From DASTFP01 sp963744345 (lineage in GTDB: Bacteria > Verrucomicrobiota > Verrucomicrobiia > Chthoniobacterales > Terrimicrobiaceae): DNA of 64,000 nucleotides. A program made the translations under genes and the position numbers. Below are positions 51,160 through 61,551 of this stretch, in pieces. The stretch spans positions 62,001 through 126,000 of the forward strand of contig CAVUTD010000024.1 in the NCBI GenBank assembly GCA_963744345.1, written 5' to 3'. The stretch's first letter is position 1. Each line of letters begins with the position of its first letter. A model generated the notes under the pieces. The model saw nothing but the letters and a program-made list of their open reading frames with translations. It had not been told where the DNA came from and made no database searches.

Positions 51160-52404
51160 TCAGCGCTGAATCGGCTCTTCACTGCGGTTTATTGTCTTAG
51201 CCTTTATCGCGATGATCTTCGGGTTACTGCTAGCGTCTCTGATTATAATCACATCATCACACATCCCTGTAATCGTCTTTTTTGCATTCTGCACCGCGAA
51301 TTTTAGCCTGAATGCCACGCCAACCACGTCCCGTTTTGCGTCAACAACCTTAGTATCGATTTCTCCATCAATCGAGTGTCGCCGAAGCGGCCAACGACCT
51401 GCATAACTTTGAATGTCCTGCGCGATGAACCCACGATTCACAACCCCATCATCGAAATAGTCAACGCTGTCGGCATAATACGCTAGTTGAGCCAGGAGGT
51501 CAGATTGACTTTCTCCCGCCTGGATAAAGGACTCAATGAACGCCGCGAGGTTTACCGAGCCCCTCTGAGACGATGGTGCGTTCGATTGGAATGTGCCATC
51601 TCTAGGTGGGGCTCCGAAGGCAACAATGAGGACCGTCGCCTTGCGTAGCTCTGCATAAATTTCCTTTGGAGTCAGGTCCTTGCGCTCCAGCTGTTCAATA
51701 CCAAATGGGTATGCTTTTCGAATGAGATGTGTAGCTTCATCTATAGGTATAGCGTAGTTGATTCTTTCAGGAACGACCCCGGATTGTTCCATCATCTTCA
51801 TTGCGTTCAACTTTGCCACTGCGATTCCGATAACTTCGCCCCTGTCATTGACCAGGGGCCCGCCGCTATTGCCGGGATTGACATTTGCATCAATTTGAAA
51901 CCATGGGATGCGGCCTCCTTCCCGAATGGAGTTTATTCTTCCATCCGAGATCGATAGTTCCGGGCCAACGTCGTCGATCAGCGGAAAGCCTAGGACCATC
52001 ACGTGATCCATCACCTCCGCCCTATGAGAGCTGCCGATAGCGGCCACCGGAAGATCTTTCCCCTCGATTTTTAGGAGCGCTAGATCCTTATACTCATCAA
52101 TGGCCACCACTTCGGCGGGATGCTTGGACGCGTTAGAGAGAACCACACCGATGCGCTGCGCGCCTGCTATGACGTGGTGATTTGTAAGAATGTAGCCATC
52201 GGGCTCGATGAGGAAGCCGGTGCCACTGCTAACGGTTTCGCCCTCAGCCTTCGAGACGTCGCTAAGCAACAATAGAGTCGCACCAATTGAAACGCAAAGC
52301 AGCCTCAAACCAAGCAGCAGCCCATGGCTGCTTTGGTCACGATTCCACATGGAGACGCAAGGTTCCTTCGCTAATCTCATACTTTCCTGAACTCCATTTG
52401 TCAT
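51160..52404 (-). CDS. Trypsin-like (HtrA/Deg-type) serine protease without PDZ domain
   Basis: 414 residues. A hydrophobic N-terminal segment (GLRLLCVSIGATLLLLSDVS) suggests export or membrane anchoring. The protease core follows: SSGTGFLIEPDGYILTNHHV with the catalytic His, DEYKDLALLKIEG with the Asp, and NVNPGNSGGPLVNDRGEVIG with the Ser. No PDZ domain is visible; the last ~200 residues are of unknown fold. Start by the ATGA overlap with the upstream lipoprotein gene, implying co-translation. Confidence 0.9.
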   Translation of the reverse strand: MTNGVQESMRLAKEPCVSMWNRDQSSHGLLLGLRLLCVSIGATLLLLSDVSKAEGETVSSGTGFLIEPDGYILTNHHVIAGAQRIGVVLSNASKHPAEVVAIDEYKDLALLKIEGKDLPVAAIGSSHRAEVMDHVMVLGFPLIDDVGPELSISDGRINSIREGGRIPWFQIDANVNPGNSGGPLVNDRGEVIGIAVAKLNAMKMMEQSGVVPERINYAIPIDEATHLIRKAYPFGIEQLERKDLTPKEIYAELRKATVLIVAFGAPPRDGTFQSNAPSSQRGSVNLAAFIESFIQAGESQSDLLAQLAYYADSVDYFDDGVVNRGFIAQDIQSYAGRWPLRRHSIDGEIDTKVVDAKRDVVGVAFRLKFAVQNAKKTITGMCDDVIIIRDASSNPKIIAIKAKTINRSEEPIQR

Positions 52405-52985
52405 GTCATTGACTTTCCAAGCGCCGCTAGCGTGGCCGGCTCGAGCTTGAGTTTCTGTTCGATGGCTCCCTGCAAGACCTGACGAGCGTCAAAGCATGGT
52501 TCAACACGTCGTAGCAGCGTTTGAATATCCATTGTCACAATTGGCTTTTGAAGAGCGGTCGAATAGCTTGGCGTGGAGGTGACCGAGGTAAAAGTGTTGG
52601 CGCTATAGCTGCCATAGGCATTGGCATAAACGCTGCGGCCAATCGGGTAAGCAACAGCGTGAGCGTTGCCTGCGCCAAAAGTGTTGGTGTTCGCAAACGT
52701 TTGACCAGGAATGAAAACGTTGACCGTTTTGATGTCGGCACTTGCGCCAATAACACGAAAGAAATTCCGGCCTTGTTTGACAGTAAGTTCTGCAGCGCGA
52801 ACTAAGGCATAATATTCAATCTGGCTTTTATGGATGAGGGCATTGCCATCGACCAGAATACGGAAGATGTCATTTTGAACGTGCACTTCGGAATATCCCC
52901 CGGCGAATTGCCGTGGACCGTATGGCGTTGTACAGCCGGCTAGGGCCAAACAGGAGACTACTGCAAGAGCGGATAGCGTTTTCAT
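52401..52985 (-). CDS. Lipoprotein, CC0125-like
   Basis: Start at 52985 gives MKTLSALAVVSCLALAGC, a lipoprotein signal with lipobox LAGC. The mature part begins GPRQFAGGYSEVHVQNDIFR, followed by EYYALVRAAELTVKQGRNFF, a pattern of the CC0125/CC1285 family of unknown function. 194 residues. Coupled by a four-base overlap to the serine protease gene, so the two may act together at the envelope. Confidence 0.82.
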   Translation of the reverse strand: MKTLSALAVVSCLALAGCTTPYGPRQFAGGYSEVHVQNDIFRILVDGNALIHKSQIEYYALVRAAELTVKQGRNFFRVIGASADIKTVNVFIPGQTFANTNTFGAGNAHAVAYPIGRSVYANAYGSYSANTFTSVTSTPSYSTALQKPIVTMDIQTLLRRVEPCFDARQVLQGAIEQKLKLEPATLAALGKSMT

Positions 52986-53006
52986 CGAGGGCGACTGAAT
53001 TAGCAT

Positions 53007-53769
53007 CGGAGTATTCGGTTACTACGCATCGCCGGAGAATGTTTGCGAAGAATCCGCAGACAAAGTATCGCCTGATGACTCGGCCACATCGCTTGTGCGG
53101 ACACCACCACATCTTGTGTTTGCTGGAACGTGACGTGTGCGCATGCACGTACGTTTTTTGCCTCCCGCGGTTCCGAAGGCACCAAGGAGTTGTAGATCAG
53201 CGTCAGGCTGCTCATGAACTCGACTCATGGACCCAATTCCGGAGGGAACCATCCAAGAACTCCTCTCGAAACGATCGACTAAGGTTATTGCCAGTACCCT
53301 AGCTGCATCGGTTAAATTGATCGAAAGCGTGACGAAGGCCGGGAAACGGTCGCTGACCCCTTAAGCGCAGCAGCTTGCAGGAGAGGATTCCGGCTCTTGG
53401 AACTAGAAGGCCATCGAAGCGAGCGTCAGAGTAACACCCAGTTGCGGGATTTGTTATGCGTTCCAGCAACGAAACCCCTTCCCTCCCAAACGGTGACGAG
53501 GGCGTGATTTAATGTGTCATGGGGTGCGGCGCCTCTTGCACCTTTGGCATTCATAACTAACCTCGACGTAACGATCATATTCACTGATGCGACCTGCCCG
53601 CTTGCTCTCGTGAAAATGCTCCGGATCTTGCCGCATGCCTTATACCTATCGCTGAGTGGGGAGCGCAAACTTGGGATCCAAAGGAGGTTCGTTAACAGTT
53701 GTCAAGCCCGCTCCGTGCGCCGGCGGAGCTTTCGCTTTTGGCTGCGAGGCGAATACAGTATGGTGTTGC
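53007..53769. other. Poorly coding stretch
   Basis: 763 bp with no recognisable gene. A 45-codon frame at 53227-53364 (MDPIPEGTIQELLSKRSTKV start) is helical and charged but lacks other support. Confidence 0.45.
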
Positions 53770-54015
53770 ATGAGTTTTCCGTCTACTGGACTCGCAGTTG
53801 TCATCTCATTGATGGCCGTCGGATGCGCTACCAAGCAGTATGCATCCGGTGCCGCCATTGCCATCCAGCGCGTCTTTCAAGACCAGAACGATAGCCGGCT
53901 ATGGCGTGCGCAGAAAGAACGTCAACAACGACTGGCACGCCAAGCGGGTCGCATTGGCTATATCGGTAATGAGGGACCGGCGCTGGGTTCAACGTACCCT
54001 TCTTCTAACCGGTGA
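53770..54015 (+). CDS. Possible small lipoprotein
   Basis: From ATG 53770: MSFPSTGLAVVISLMAVGCA, a signal peptide with lipobox-like AVGC. The mature part is rich in Q and R (RAQKERQQRLARQAGRIGYI). 81 residues, family not recognised. The frame is open further upstream, but this start gives the signal peptide. Confidence 0.4.
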   Translation: MSFPSTGLAVVISLMAVGCATKQYASGAAIAIQRVFQDQNDSRLWRAQKERQQRLARQAGRIGYIGNEGPALGSTYPSSNR

Positions 54016-54422
54016 CTCGTATACGCATGGGAACGACCGAACTGTGGACGAAGCGGCGGTCGTGCGTCCGGTGCTGTAGGCGTACGCCAGTTTAAGGAAC
54101 ACTCGATGCGCACCTGACGCGTGCAAACGGCTATTATTTTCGGCTAAGTAGACGGCTTTTCTAGAAGCAGGTACGAGTGGCAAATGCCCTACTAAGTAGG
54201 TTCAGGTGCCCTAACAGGTATTGCGGACAGCGCGGGACGTTCATTGACGAGAGAAACGCCGAGATCGATGGCGGGGCTCTTCTCATCTTCAGTTCCCACT
54301 GGTACCGCTCGAGAGGCAACTGCATGGAAAACTACTCTGCCCTGAGCTCTCTGCTCAATAACCGTCGAATATTTTCTTGTTCCGTGCGTGATAAACGAGT
54401 GGGTCACAATTCTGAGAAGGCT
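54016..54422. other. Poorly coding stretch
   Basis: No convincing gene in 407 bp; the frame of the next gene is open through part of it. Confidence 0.4.
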
Positions 54423-54677
54423 ATGAGATATACCAGTCCAGGATTTCGGAGCGTGGAAGCCTGCAGCAACAGGGCGGCCGCCGTAATCTTTGCGGAGCGG
54501 GCCGCTCGCAAACATTATGGCCGATCCGGCTACTGCCGGACATGCACGCAAGTGGCGTCTTCCGAAGATGGCACCTTCGCCAAATACAGCGCATCGATCG
54601 CTTACACGTCACGCGGACATCGTAGCGAAACGGCAGAGCTAAAGAGAACTTTTGCCGTGTATGCTCGCGAATTTTAA
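54423..54677 (+). CDS. Hypothetical protein (84 aa)
   Basis: From ATG 54423: MRYTSPGFRSVEACSNRAAA, then FAERAARKHYGRSGYCRTC and a strand-rich end (AKYSASIAYTSRGHRSETAE). It reads like a compact alpha/beta protein. The frame extends upstream to 54177 without features. No family name; moderate doubt. Confidence 0.4.
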   Translation: MRYTSPGFRSVEACSNRAAAVIFAERAARKHYGRSGYCRTCTQVASSEDGTFAKYSASIAYTSRGHRSETAELKRTFAVYAREF

Positions 54678-55006
54678 AGATCGCGGAATTCCCATGCCGT
54701 TGGCGCAGCGGTGCTCGCAGTCCATTGAGTGCATCCGTTCACGCATCTCATTCTGGCCCGCCAAGACAGCAGAGTCGCATTCTAGTGCACTCAAAGCTTT
54801 CGCACTCGAAATCCGCTCCTGACGATCAAGTGCGCCGCCGGCGCCTCACGTACTTTTCTCCAGTTGCGCTGCAGCTCAAGCGTGGACGAATCAAGTCGCG
54901 AAGCTTAGCAGGCACGACCGACGTTCCGGCTTGCTGCTAATTTGAGGCTTCTTGACGAGTCCATGACTCAAGAGACGGAGAATGATTCGCCTTTGACCAA
55001 ACGAAT
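54678..55006. other. Intergenic stretch before the antiporter gene
   Basis: 329 bp with no convincing gene on either strand. Confidence 0.45.
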
Positions 55007-56314
55007 TCAGTGACTCGGCTCGAGCTTCACGGTAGTTGTCGTGTCAGGTTCGGACAGCGGTTGATACCTGCCGGTGCCGACGAGCCACTCGAAGACCGGT
55101 GATGCCATAAGCGTGGTGATGACAGCCATGATCACCAAAGTGGCAAAAAGTCCTTCAGAAATTACGCCGCGCTGAAGACCGATGTTGATTATGATTAATT
55201 CCATCAAACCACGAGCATTCATTAGTGTGCCGATGCCAAGCGCTTCACGATTTGGAATTCCCGTGGCACGCGCGGCCATCCAGCAGGCCACCCCCTTGCC
55301 TAAGATCGCCGCCACGAGCACCGCTCCGCACATCAGCCAGAGAAAACCGGTGTTCAACAATCCTATCTTTGTGTTCAGGCCAGAGTAGGTGAAAAAGAGT
55401 GGAAGCAGCAACGCCACCGTGAGCGGCTGAATACGCCCGACGAGATCGCGAGCGACAATGCCCCGCGGCATCGCCGCACCCATCACAAATGCTCCAAAGA
55501 CGGCGTGCAAGCCGATGAGATCGGTAAACCAGGCTCCCAAAGCCATCAGCGCGATTCCGGTGACAAGCCCCGCATCGGTAAGCACGCCGTCCTTCATCAC
55601 CCGTTCCTGGGCACGAGCGAGCAGCGGTCGGACAATCAATAGGGTCACCGTCACATAGGCCACTCCGCCCACGATGTTTGTTAACGCGTGGCTCCAATTG
55701 TTGTCAAAGCTCGCGAGCACTACCGCGAGCAGAGACCAGGCGGTCGCATCATCAATCGCCCCTGCGCCAAGCGCAATTGTGCCCATCGTCGTGCCGGCGA
55801 GTTTTTTGAAATGGATGATTCGTGCCAGCATGGGGAAAGCGGTAATGCACATCGACGCCCCAAGAAAGAGCATGGCCTCGGAAAGAGAGGTCTTCTCCGG
55901 AAACAAGTTCGTGTTGTAGAAGAAGATCCAGGCCAAGCCCGCTCCGAGCAGGAAAGGAACGACCATTCCGGCAGCTGATACGGCGATCGAGCTTTTGAGT
56001 CTCCGCTGCACGATGTCAACGCGAAATTCCATTCCGACGACAAACATGTAGAGTGCCAGACCAAGTTGCGACGCGGGAAAAAGGTAGCTTTGGGTATCCC
56101 GGGTTTGCTGAGTAGTGTCCCAGGGAAAAATCCACTGCTGCACGCCGGGCCAAAACAGACCTAAGAATGACGGCCCGAGCAGGACTCCCGCGATCATTTC
56201 CGCCACGACTTGCGGCTGTCCGAAACGCGCCGCGATCGAACCTACCAGCCGACAGAACACCAGAATGACGGCAAGCTGGAGAAAGAACTGAACAGCGAGA
56301 TGAAGGTTGCTCAT
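55007..56314 (-). CDS. Cation/proton antiporter, CPA2 family
   Basis: 435 residues with about 12 membrane helices. Family features: FGQPQVVAEMIAGVLLGPSF in the first helices, LGLALYMFVVGMEFRVDIVQ, ALGAGAIDDATAWSLLAVVL with the paired Asp of the ion-binding site, and NARGLMELIIINIGL near the C-terminus. Lacks a KTN/TrkA-N domain, so Na+/H+ (or K+/H+) exchange is likely without nucleotide control. Confidence 0.93.
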   Translation of the reverse strand: MSNLHLAVQFFLQLAVILVFCRLVGSIAARFGQPQVVAEMIAGVLLGPSFLGLFWPGVQQWIFPWDTTQQTRDTQSYLFPASQLGLALYMFVVGMEFRVDIVQRRLKSSIAVSAAGMVVPFLLGAGLAWIFFYNTNLFPEKTSLSEAMLFLGASMCITAFPMLARIIHFKKLAGTTMGTIALGAGAIDDATAWSLLAVVLASFDNNWSHALTNIVGGVAYVTVTLLIVRPLLARAQERVMKDGVLTDAGLVTGIALMALGAWFTDLIGLHAVFGAFVMGAAMPRGIVARDLVGRIQPLTVALLLPLFFTYSGLNTKIGLLNTGFLWLMCGAVLVAAILGKGVACWMAARATGIPNREALGIGTLMNARGLMELIIINIGLQRGVISEGLFATLVIMAVITTLMASPVFEWLVGTGRYQPLSEPDTTTTVKLEPSH

Positions 56315-56414
56315 TGGCGTTGCTGGAGGTCCAAGTAGGGCGCTTTAGCAAAAATCCCAAGCGATGCCGAGCAATTTGGAGCTTGGAGCGAAGAGCACAG
56401 CATCCGGTAGGGGA

Positions 56415-56909
56415 CTAAAGAAATCGATGCATAACGTAGGCGTCAACCAAGCCATGTCTCGCGTGGCGGAAAACTTTCGGAAGAGTTCCAACGATACTGA
56501 AGCCATGTCTTTTCCACAGAGAAATCGCCTCCACATTCGTGCTTACGACCATGTTAAATTGCATGGCGGCAAAACCGGCCCGTCTAGCTTCCTCGAGGGA
56601 GTGCTGGCACATCAAAGAGCCGAAGCCCTTACCACGAGCTTCAGCCGATACCATGTAACTGGCGTTGGCCACATGAGAGCGCCTTCCAACGTAGTTTTCC
56701 CTGAGAATGTATCTGCCGAAGACTCGTCCGCCTTGACTGATGACGAACGTGCGATGTTCGTCGGATAACCAATAGCGTAAGGCATCGGCCCGAGCGATGT
56801 CCTGCTCAAAGGCGTAGGTGTCCCCGGACGCAACAACCTCTCGAAAGATCTCCCAAATCGCTTGGGAGTGAGCGCTTGTCGCGGGGGTAATGCTCGCCGT
56901 TGCTCTCAA
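56415..56909 (-). CDS. GNAT-family N-acetyltransferase
   Basis: 164 residues. Acetyl-CoA loop EARGKGFGSLMCQHSL near residue 90, preceded by the strand NASYMVSAEARG and followed by the helix/strand FNMVVSTNVEAISLWKRHGF. Typical of small-molecule or peptide acetyltransferases; substrate unknown. Confidence 0.9.
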   Translation of the reverse strand: MRATASITPATSAHSQAIWEIFREVVASGDTYAFEQDIARADALRYWLSDEHRTFVISQGGRVFGRYILRENYVGRRSHVANASYMVSAEARGKGFGSLMCQHSLEEARRAGFAAMQFNMVVSTNVEAISLWKRHGFSIVGTLPKVFRHARHGLVDAYVMHRFL

Positions 56910-57771
56910 TCAAGTTGAACGTTGGCGATCGAGATCCGGTGGACCAAGATTCGCGATCTCATAACGATGCGGGTAAGTGCGATTGGCTCTGTCAGTGAAA
57001 AAGTTTGGCGTCTTGCGTGCGGGAAGCATTCGGACGATCCAACCCCCCGTTCTCAACGCTCCACTGACTAATTTCCGCATCGAAGTGGTTGGGCGTGGGA
57101 AGCCAAACGACTCCAGCATGGCATCGATGAGAAGGGCGTAAATTCCCGATCGAACAAGCGGCGTCAAGACACGCGGCATCCACGAGGCAAAAGAGATCGC
57201 GCGTGGCTGATCCTACCCGTTGATTCGTCTCCGCAAAGCGGAAGTAATGGCGTTCGTAATCAGAAGCGAATTTGCGAAACTTTTCGTAGTTCTCCGGTAG
57301 TACTTTGATTCCCATCCGCAATCCCACTGCGTGCCAAAAGTAGTAGCTGGCCAGCTTCTCGTTTGTTGTCAGGTTGCGCCAGCCAAAACGCTCGATCGAG
57401 CGGATCGGCTCAAAAATGAACTTCGAGAGAACATAGAGGTAGTCGGCATTGGAAATGTCGAAACGACTGTGAGCCCGATTCATTCTTCGAATCGCCTCCC
57501 GGCCTCGCTCACTCTCGTAACCCCACTTGGAGATCTCGGCTACGATAAGCGCAGTGTCGTCGTAGCGTTTTTGCGTGCGCCTATAGATCTCCCCTGTCCT
57601 ATCGAGCAAAGCGGAGATACTCGGAACGCAGTACGTGCGATACAGTGCCACCTCGAGAGCCCGCGTCATGTCCCCTGGAAATTCGTACCCGCACATCAAA
57701 TGGTAAACTTCGACGTGATCACTCCTCGGATCGAGCGCTTTAATTCTCCGAGGTCTATCGTGGCGCCCCAT
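56910..57771 (-). pseudogene. MpaB-type oxygenase (DUF2236), frameshifted
   Basis: The N-terminal 2/3 (MGRHDRPRRIKALDPRSDHV, YEFPGDMTRALEVALYRTYC, DRTGEIYRRTQKRYDDTA, NRAHSRFDISNADYLYVLSK) belongs to the heme oxygenase-like MpaB/latex-clearing family. Near 57190 a run of four T (CTCTTTTGCC) shifts the frame. The family C-terminus continues in the next frame (FASWMPRVLTPLVRSGIYAL to 56910). Removing one T would restore a protein of about 287 residues. Either a real one-base disruption or a sequence error. Confidence 0.82.
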
Positions 57772-58052
57772 CCCCGAAACAGAACTCCCGAATTCGCCGG
57801 ATGCAAGGGCCAGCTCACTCTAGAGCTTCCAGAAGAGCCGCCAACAAGCTTCGCAGGCGATTGCCCAAGAGATTGGCCGATCGCTCGGTCCGCCGCCGCT
57901 AGGAGATCGGAGCGCGCGTAATTTCCTAAATCCAGACCCCCTGTTCCGGCGATTTCTCCGTGTTGGCGCGCTCGCGAAGGTGGTATGGCGCGAAATTCAG
58001 TCTGGCGCGCCGATGACAACTGCACGACATTCCCACGAAGCCTGATCATCGC
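57772..58052. other. Intergenic region
   Basis: 281 bp between divergent genes; the open frames here are shadows without features. Probably holds the promoters of the oxygenase and the methyltransferase. Confidence 0.4.
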
Positions 58053-58805
58053 ATGCGAGCTGAGAAACCCATCGGATTCAAAACGCAGACTTTGGCCAAC
58101 GGCTATAAGATCTCGTATCGAAATGATCGTGAGCTGGAAGTCATCTCAGATGATATCTTCGCCAACAATACCTATTTCTTTAAGACCAACAGCACCGCGC
58201 CCTATATTATTGATTGCGGGGGTCATATCGGTCTTGCGGTACTGTACTTTAAGAGCATTTATCCTTCCTCGAAGATCATTACCTTTGAGCCAAATCCCGA
58301 AACATTCTTTCTCCTTAAGCGAAATATTGTTCAGAACGGCCTTCGCGGCGTTGAAGCGGTCAATGCGGCTTTGTCTCGTGTGAATAATAGATATGGAACG
58401 CTGTATGTGGGAGAGGATTTCATTCACGCATGGGACTCGACGGGAACGATTAAGTCCGATTTGTGGCCCAACATGGATCAGTATCGGCGCATTTCGGTCC
58501 AAACCGCGCGGTTATCCTCCTATATAAACGGGAAAGTCCATTTCCTTAAGCTTGATATTGAGGGGGCGGAATACGAGGTTCTGCAGGAGTCGAGAACCAA
58601 AATAGATTCGATTGACGCTATTACGCTCGAGTACCATCAGAATCAGCGCAATCTCGTCGACCGCAAGTTGCATAAGACCCTTCAACTCTTAGAAGACGCA
58701 GGCTTCAGATACGAGCTGTTTCATCAAGGCAAGCCGATCACTCTCGAGTCGCTGCCGAGGGAACCTATCTACCAACTAATCGTTAGAGCGACCAGAAAAG
58801 GCTAA
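58053..58805 (+). CDS. FkbM-family methyltransferase
   Basis: 250 residues. SAM-binding region YIIDCGGHIGLAVLYFKSIY and IITFEPNPETFFLLKRNIVQ, then VHFLKLDIEGAEYEVLQESR, the FkbM signature of O-methyltransferases. Base composition is AT-richer than the surroundings, which suggests transfer. Usually modifies glycans or secondary metabolites; no partner genes nearby. Confidence 0.9.
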   Translation: MRAEKPIGFKTQTLANGYKISYRNDRELEVISDDIFANNTYFFKTNSTAPYIIDCGGHIGLAVLYFKSIYPSSKIITFEPNPETFFLLKRNIVQNGLRGVEAVNAALSRVNNRYGTLYVGEDFIHAWDSTGTIKSDLWPNMDQYRRISVQTARLSSYINGKVHFLKLDIEGAEYEVLQESRTKIDSIDAITLEYHQNQRNLVDRKLHKTLQLLEDAGFRYELFHQGKPITLESLPREPIYQLIVRATRKG

Positions 58806-59149
58806 AGTTTCTAAGGGACGCCGATAGAGGTCGACGTAATTTTTTCTTTAGAGTAGAATGTCGGTGCATAGCTTTCCGGTGGCCGTTTAACTAATGCCGA
58901 ATCAGTCTTAGCCCATCGCCCGCAGTTTGACATGATCTGCTTGGTCAGGACGGGGCGAGCGGGATCGGACGTCGGTTAAGGATGAAGAGTCTTCAGACGC
59001 CAGCAGGCGGCACACAGGAGCAAGATAGCGACTCTGAGGTCTTCGGAGAAACTGTGGCAGGGAACTGCACAAAGGCTCGACGTCATTGAATACACTTCGG
59101 GAAGACAGGACTAGGACAACGTCTCGATTTATGCTACGAGGCTCAGATA
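58806..59149. other. Intergenic region
   Basis: 344 bp without a convincing gene. An AT-rich stretch (TTTTTTCTTTAG, about 58839-58850) may serve as a weak terminator or promoter element. Confidence 0.4.
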
Positions 59150-60040
59150 ATGCAGTCTGAACGATTTGGTCTGTCTTGTGCCTTGGCTCTCCCGCTGAAG
59201 GACCAGTTCCAAATCGATCATGCGCGACTGGTCGCCCATGCTCGAGGATGTCTCGAGGGTGGTTGTTCCAGCGTGACAATTTTTGGCACCACGGGTGAAG
59301 GGGCCTCAGTGAGCCTGACAGAGCGGAAGGAAGTTCTCGAGGTCCTTGCCGCAGCTGGGATCACTCTGTCCGAGCAGGTAATTGGTGGCGTAGCCTCCGG
59401 CTCGATCGGCGATGCCGTAGAACAAGTGCTTGCGTTCATGGATCGCGATTGCCGAGGGGTACTGCTCGCCCCACCTTTTTATTTTAAGAATGTAAGCGAC
59501 GAGGGTCTCTACAACTGGTTCTCGCGCGTCTTTCGCGAACTTGGAGAGCGAGCCCATGATATCATCCTTTACAACATCCCCTCGGTGACAGAGGTCCAGC
59601 TTTCAGTCGATCTCGTCAGGCGCTTGAAGGCGACGTTTCCCGATGTCGTCGGCGGCGTCAAAGACTCGGGACGCGACTGGATCTACACGGAAAATCTTCT
59701 CAAAGCTCGAGACGATCTTCTCATCTTGATCGGTAATGAACGCCATCTCGCCGACGGAATTCGACTTGGAGCGCAAGGAGCAATTTCGGGTCTGGCGAAT
59801 CTTTGTCCTCGAATTCTTCTGGAGCAGATTGAGACGGGTCAAGATGATCCCCGAATCACCGAGCTCGCAGACGAGATGCTTGAATTCCCCTTTGTCCCTG
59901 CGGTGAAAGCGCTTCTCGCGCAGATAAAGGGAGACCGGGCTTGGTCGAACGTTCGCCCGCCCTTGATTCCACTATCTGAAGATCAGGCAGCACGTCTGCT
60001 TAAAGCATACCATCGGATTTTCTCCTCAGCTGATATCTAG
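59150..60040 (+). CDS. Dihydrodipicolinate synthase family aldolase
   Basis: 296 residues, TIM barrel. SVTIFGTTGEGASVSLTERK is the phosphate/carboxylate-binding strand, IILYNIPSVTEVQL has the catalytic Tyr, and VVGGVKDSGRDWIYTE the Schiff-base Lys near residue 168. Could be DapA or a 2-keto-3-deoxy-acid aldolase; sequence alone does not settle it. Confidence 0.88.
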   Translation: MQSERFGLSCALALPLKDQFQIDHARLVAHARGCLEGGCSSVTIFGTTGEGASVSLTERKEVLEVLAAAGITLSEQVIGGVASGSIGDAVEQVLAFMDRDCRGVLLAPPFYFKNVSDEGLYNWFSRVFRELGERAHDIILYNIPSVTEVQLSVDLVRRLKATFPDVVGGVKDSGRDWIYTENLLKARDDLLILIGNERHLADGIRLGAQGAISGLANLCPRILLEQIETGQDDPRITELADEMLEFPFVPAVKALLAQIKGDRAWSNVRPPLIPLSEDQAARLLKAYHRIFSSADI

Positions 60041-60112
60041 TCACGGGGTCAAGCTCGCGGTGGCGAAGTTATCGAAAGAGACCGCGCCAATCGCTTAGCC
60101 TAAGCATCTTGC

Positions 60113-60715
60113 TCATCTACGAAACTCGATAATGGCTCTCGCGATTTGCCTAGCGAGACGCTCGCGATATTCGCTGCTCGACGCCCGCCGGGCATCGCGC
60201 GGATTGGTCAGGAATCCGCACTCGATCAGCACCGCCGGCATTCTTGAACGTCTAAGCACATAGAAACTTGCTCGCTTGATTCCGCGATTTTCCCCCGATG
60301 TTGTCCTCATCGCATTGCGCTGGATTAAACGGGCCAGCCGCTTCGCTCTGGGCGAACCATAAAATGTTTCAATTCCATTCGCTCCGGTGCGGCGTGCCGA
60401 ATTGAAATGGATACTCACAAAAACCGCGCGCCGCTGAGCATTCGCGATGCCCACCCTTCGATCGAGTGTGACAAAAACGTCTCGCGATCTCGTCATTACA
60501 GTGCGGAGCCCCGCATTTGCAAGCCGTTGTCGGAGCCGCCGAGCGACGTCAAGCGCCACGCCCTTCTCCGGGATGATATTCGACCGAATTCCCCCACGAT
60601 CAAAGCCGCCATGGCCCGCATCGATTACCACCGTCGAAAATGAAGCCCCGAGGACACACGGTGCCAGAGTGCAGGCTGCAATGAGCAAACAAAAGGATGC
60701 GCGTGATGAGAACAT
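60113..60715 (-). CDS. N-acetylmuramoyl-L-alanine amidase
   Basis: 200 residues. Signal peptide (FCLLIAACTLAPCVLGASF), then Amidase_3 fold: VVIDAGHGGFDRGGI, NIIPEKGVALDVARRL, AVFVSIHFNSARRTG, and VLIECGFLTNPRD with the catalytic Glu. Zinc ligands His, Glu, His are all present. Cleaves peptidoglycan in the periplasm during cell separation or remodelling. Confidence 0.93.
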   Translation of the reverse strand: MFSSRASFCLLIAACTLAPCVLGASFSTVVIDAGHGGFDRGGIRSNIIPEKGVALDVARRLRQRLANAGLRTVMTRSRDVFVTLDRRVGIANAQRRAVFVSIHFNSARRTGANGIETFYGSPRAKRLARLIQRNAMRTTSGENRGIKRASFYVLRRSRMPAVLIECGFLTNPRDARRASSSEYRERLARQIARAIIEFRR

Positions 60716-61551
60716 GCCCGGAAACGCAGCTAGCTAACATTCAACCGAGGGACTCCAACTCGAGCAATTCGCCACATTTTGCCTTTCCCTTTGCTTCTCG
60801 GAAAACAACTAGATTGTGAAGTTTAGCCATGAAGCGGAGCATGCTACTGAGGAGAAGCCTTCGACGCGACTCCGAAAATCGAAGAGATTTATCCAAGGCA
60901 GTTTGCCGCCGCATCGCATGAGAGATGGTATCAATGACGCACGGGTTCGTGCACCGCCTTGCTGGCATCAGATGAAACGATTGTTGCCACGTGCTCCATC
61001 ACGCCTCTTTTGCGCTGCAGGCATCGCCGAAGGGCGGAAAGCTCTGAAAAGCAGCCCCGCTAAAGCCTGGAAGGCCAATCACAGCTGCTCGGCCAAATCG
61101 CCTTGACGAAGCAAGATTGGATGGATCTCGTTTGCAGGACTTGCTCTCAGTGCTCTGCACGCGCGAAGTACCGACAGACGGCGACACGGATATCCGCTGC
61201 TACGGTCAGCTCAATTCGGCTGGATTGCCAAGTGGGACTGGCGATTGACTTGCCGTTCGAATACCGACCTCAACCGGCCAGCATTCCTCGATCGCGGACG
61301 TTAGATGTCGATGCTCTTGTGTATTCATGGCTCTTGCTTTGCCAATATCATCTTCAAGGGAGAAATAGTTCGTCTCGCAGCTCCAAAAGGTTATCAAAGA
61401 AGGGGCGACCTTGTTCTGTTAGTATTTCTAAATCACCTAAGTTCAATTAGCAAAGTCGCGGTTGCATGAATTGCCTGGATCCGGATTGGCTCGGAGCGAT
61501 CGACGCCCTTTTTTCCTTCCCCGAAGCAGCTCGAAAGATATTAGTTGTCCT
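60716..61551. other. Gene-poor region before the molybdate operon
   Basis: 836 bp. A 75-codon minus frame (60741-60968) and a plus frame (61103-61450) show no family features. It probably holds decayed sequence and the promoter of the mop-mod genes. Confidence 0.45.
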
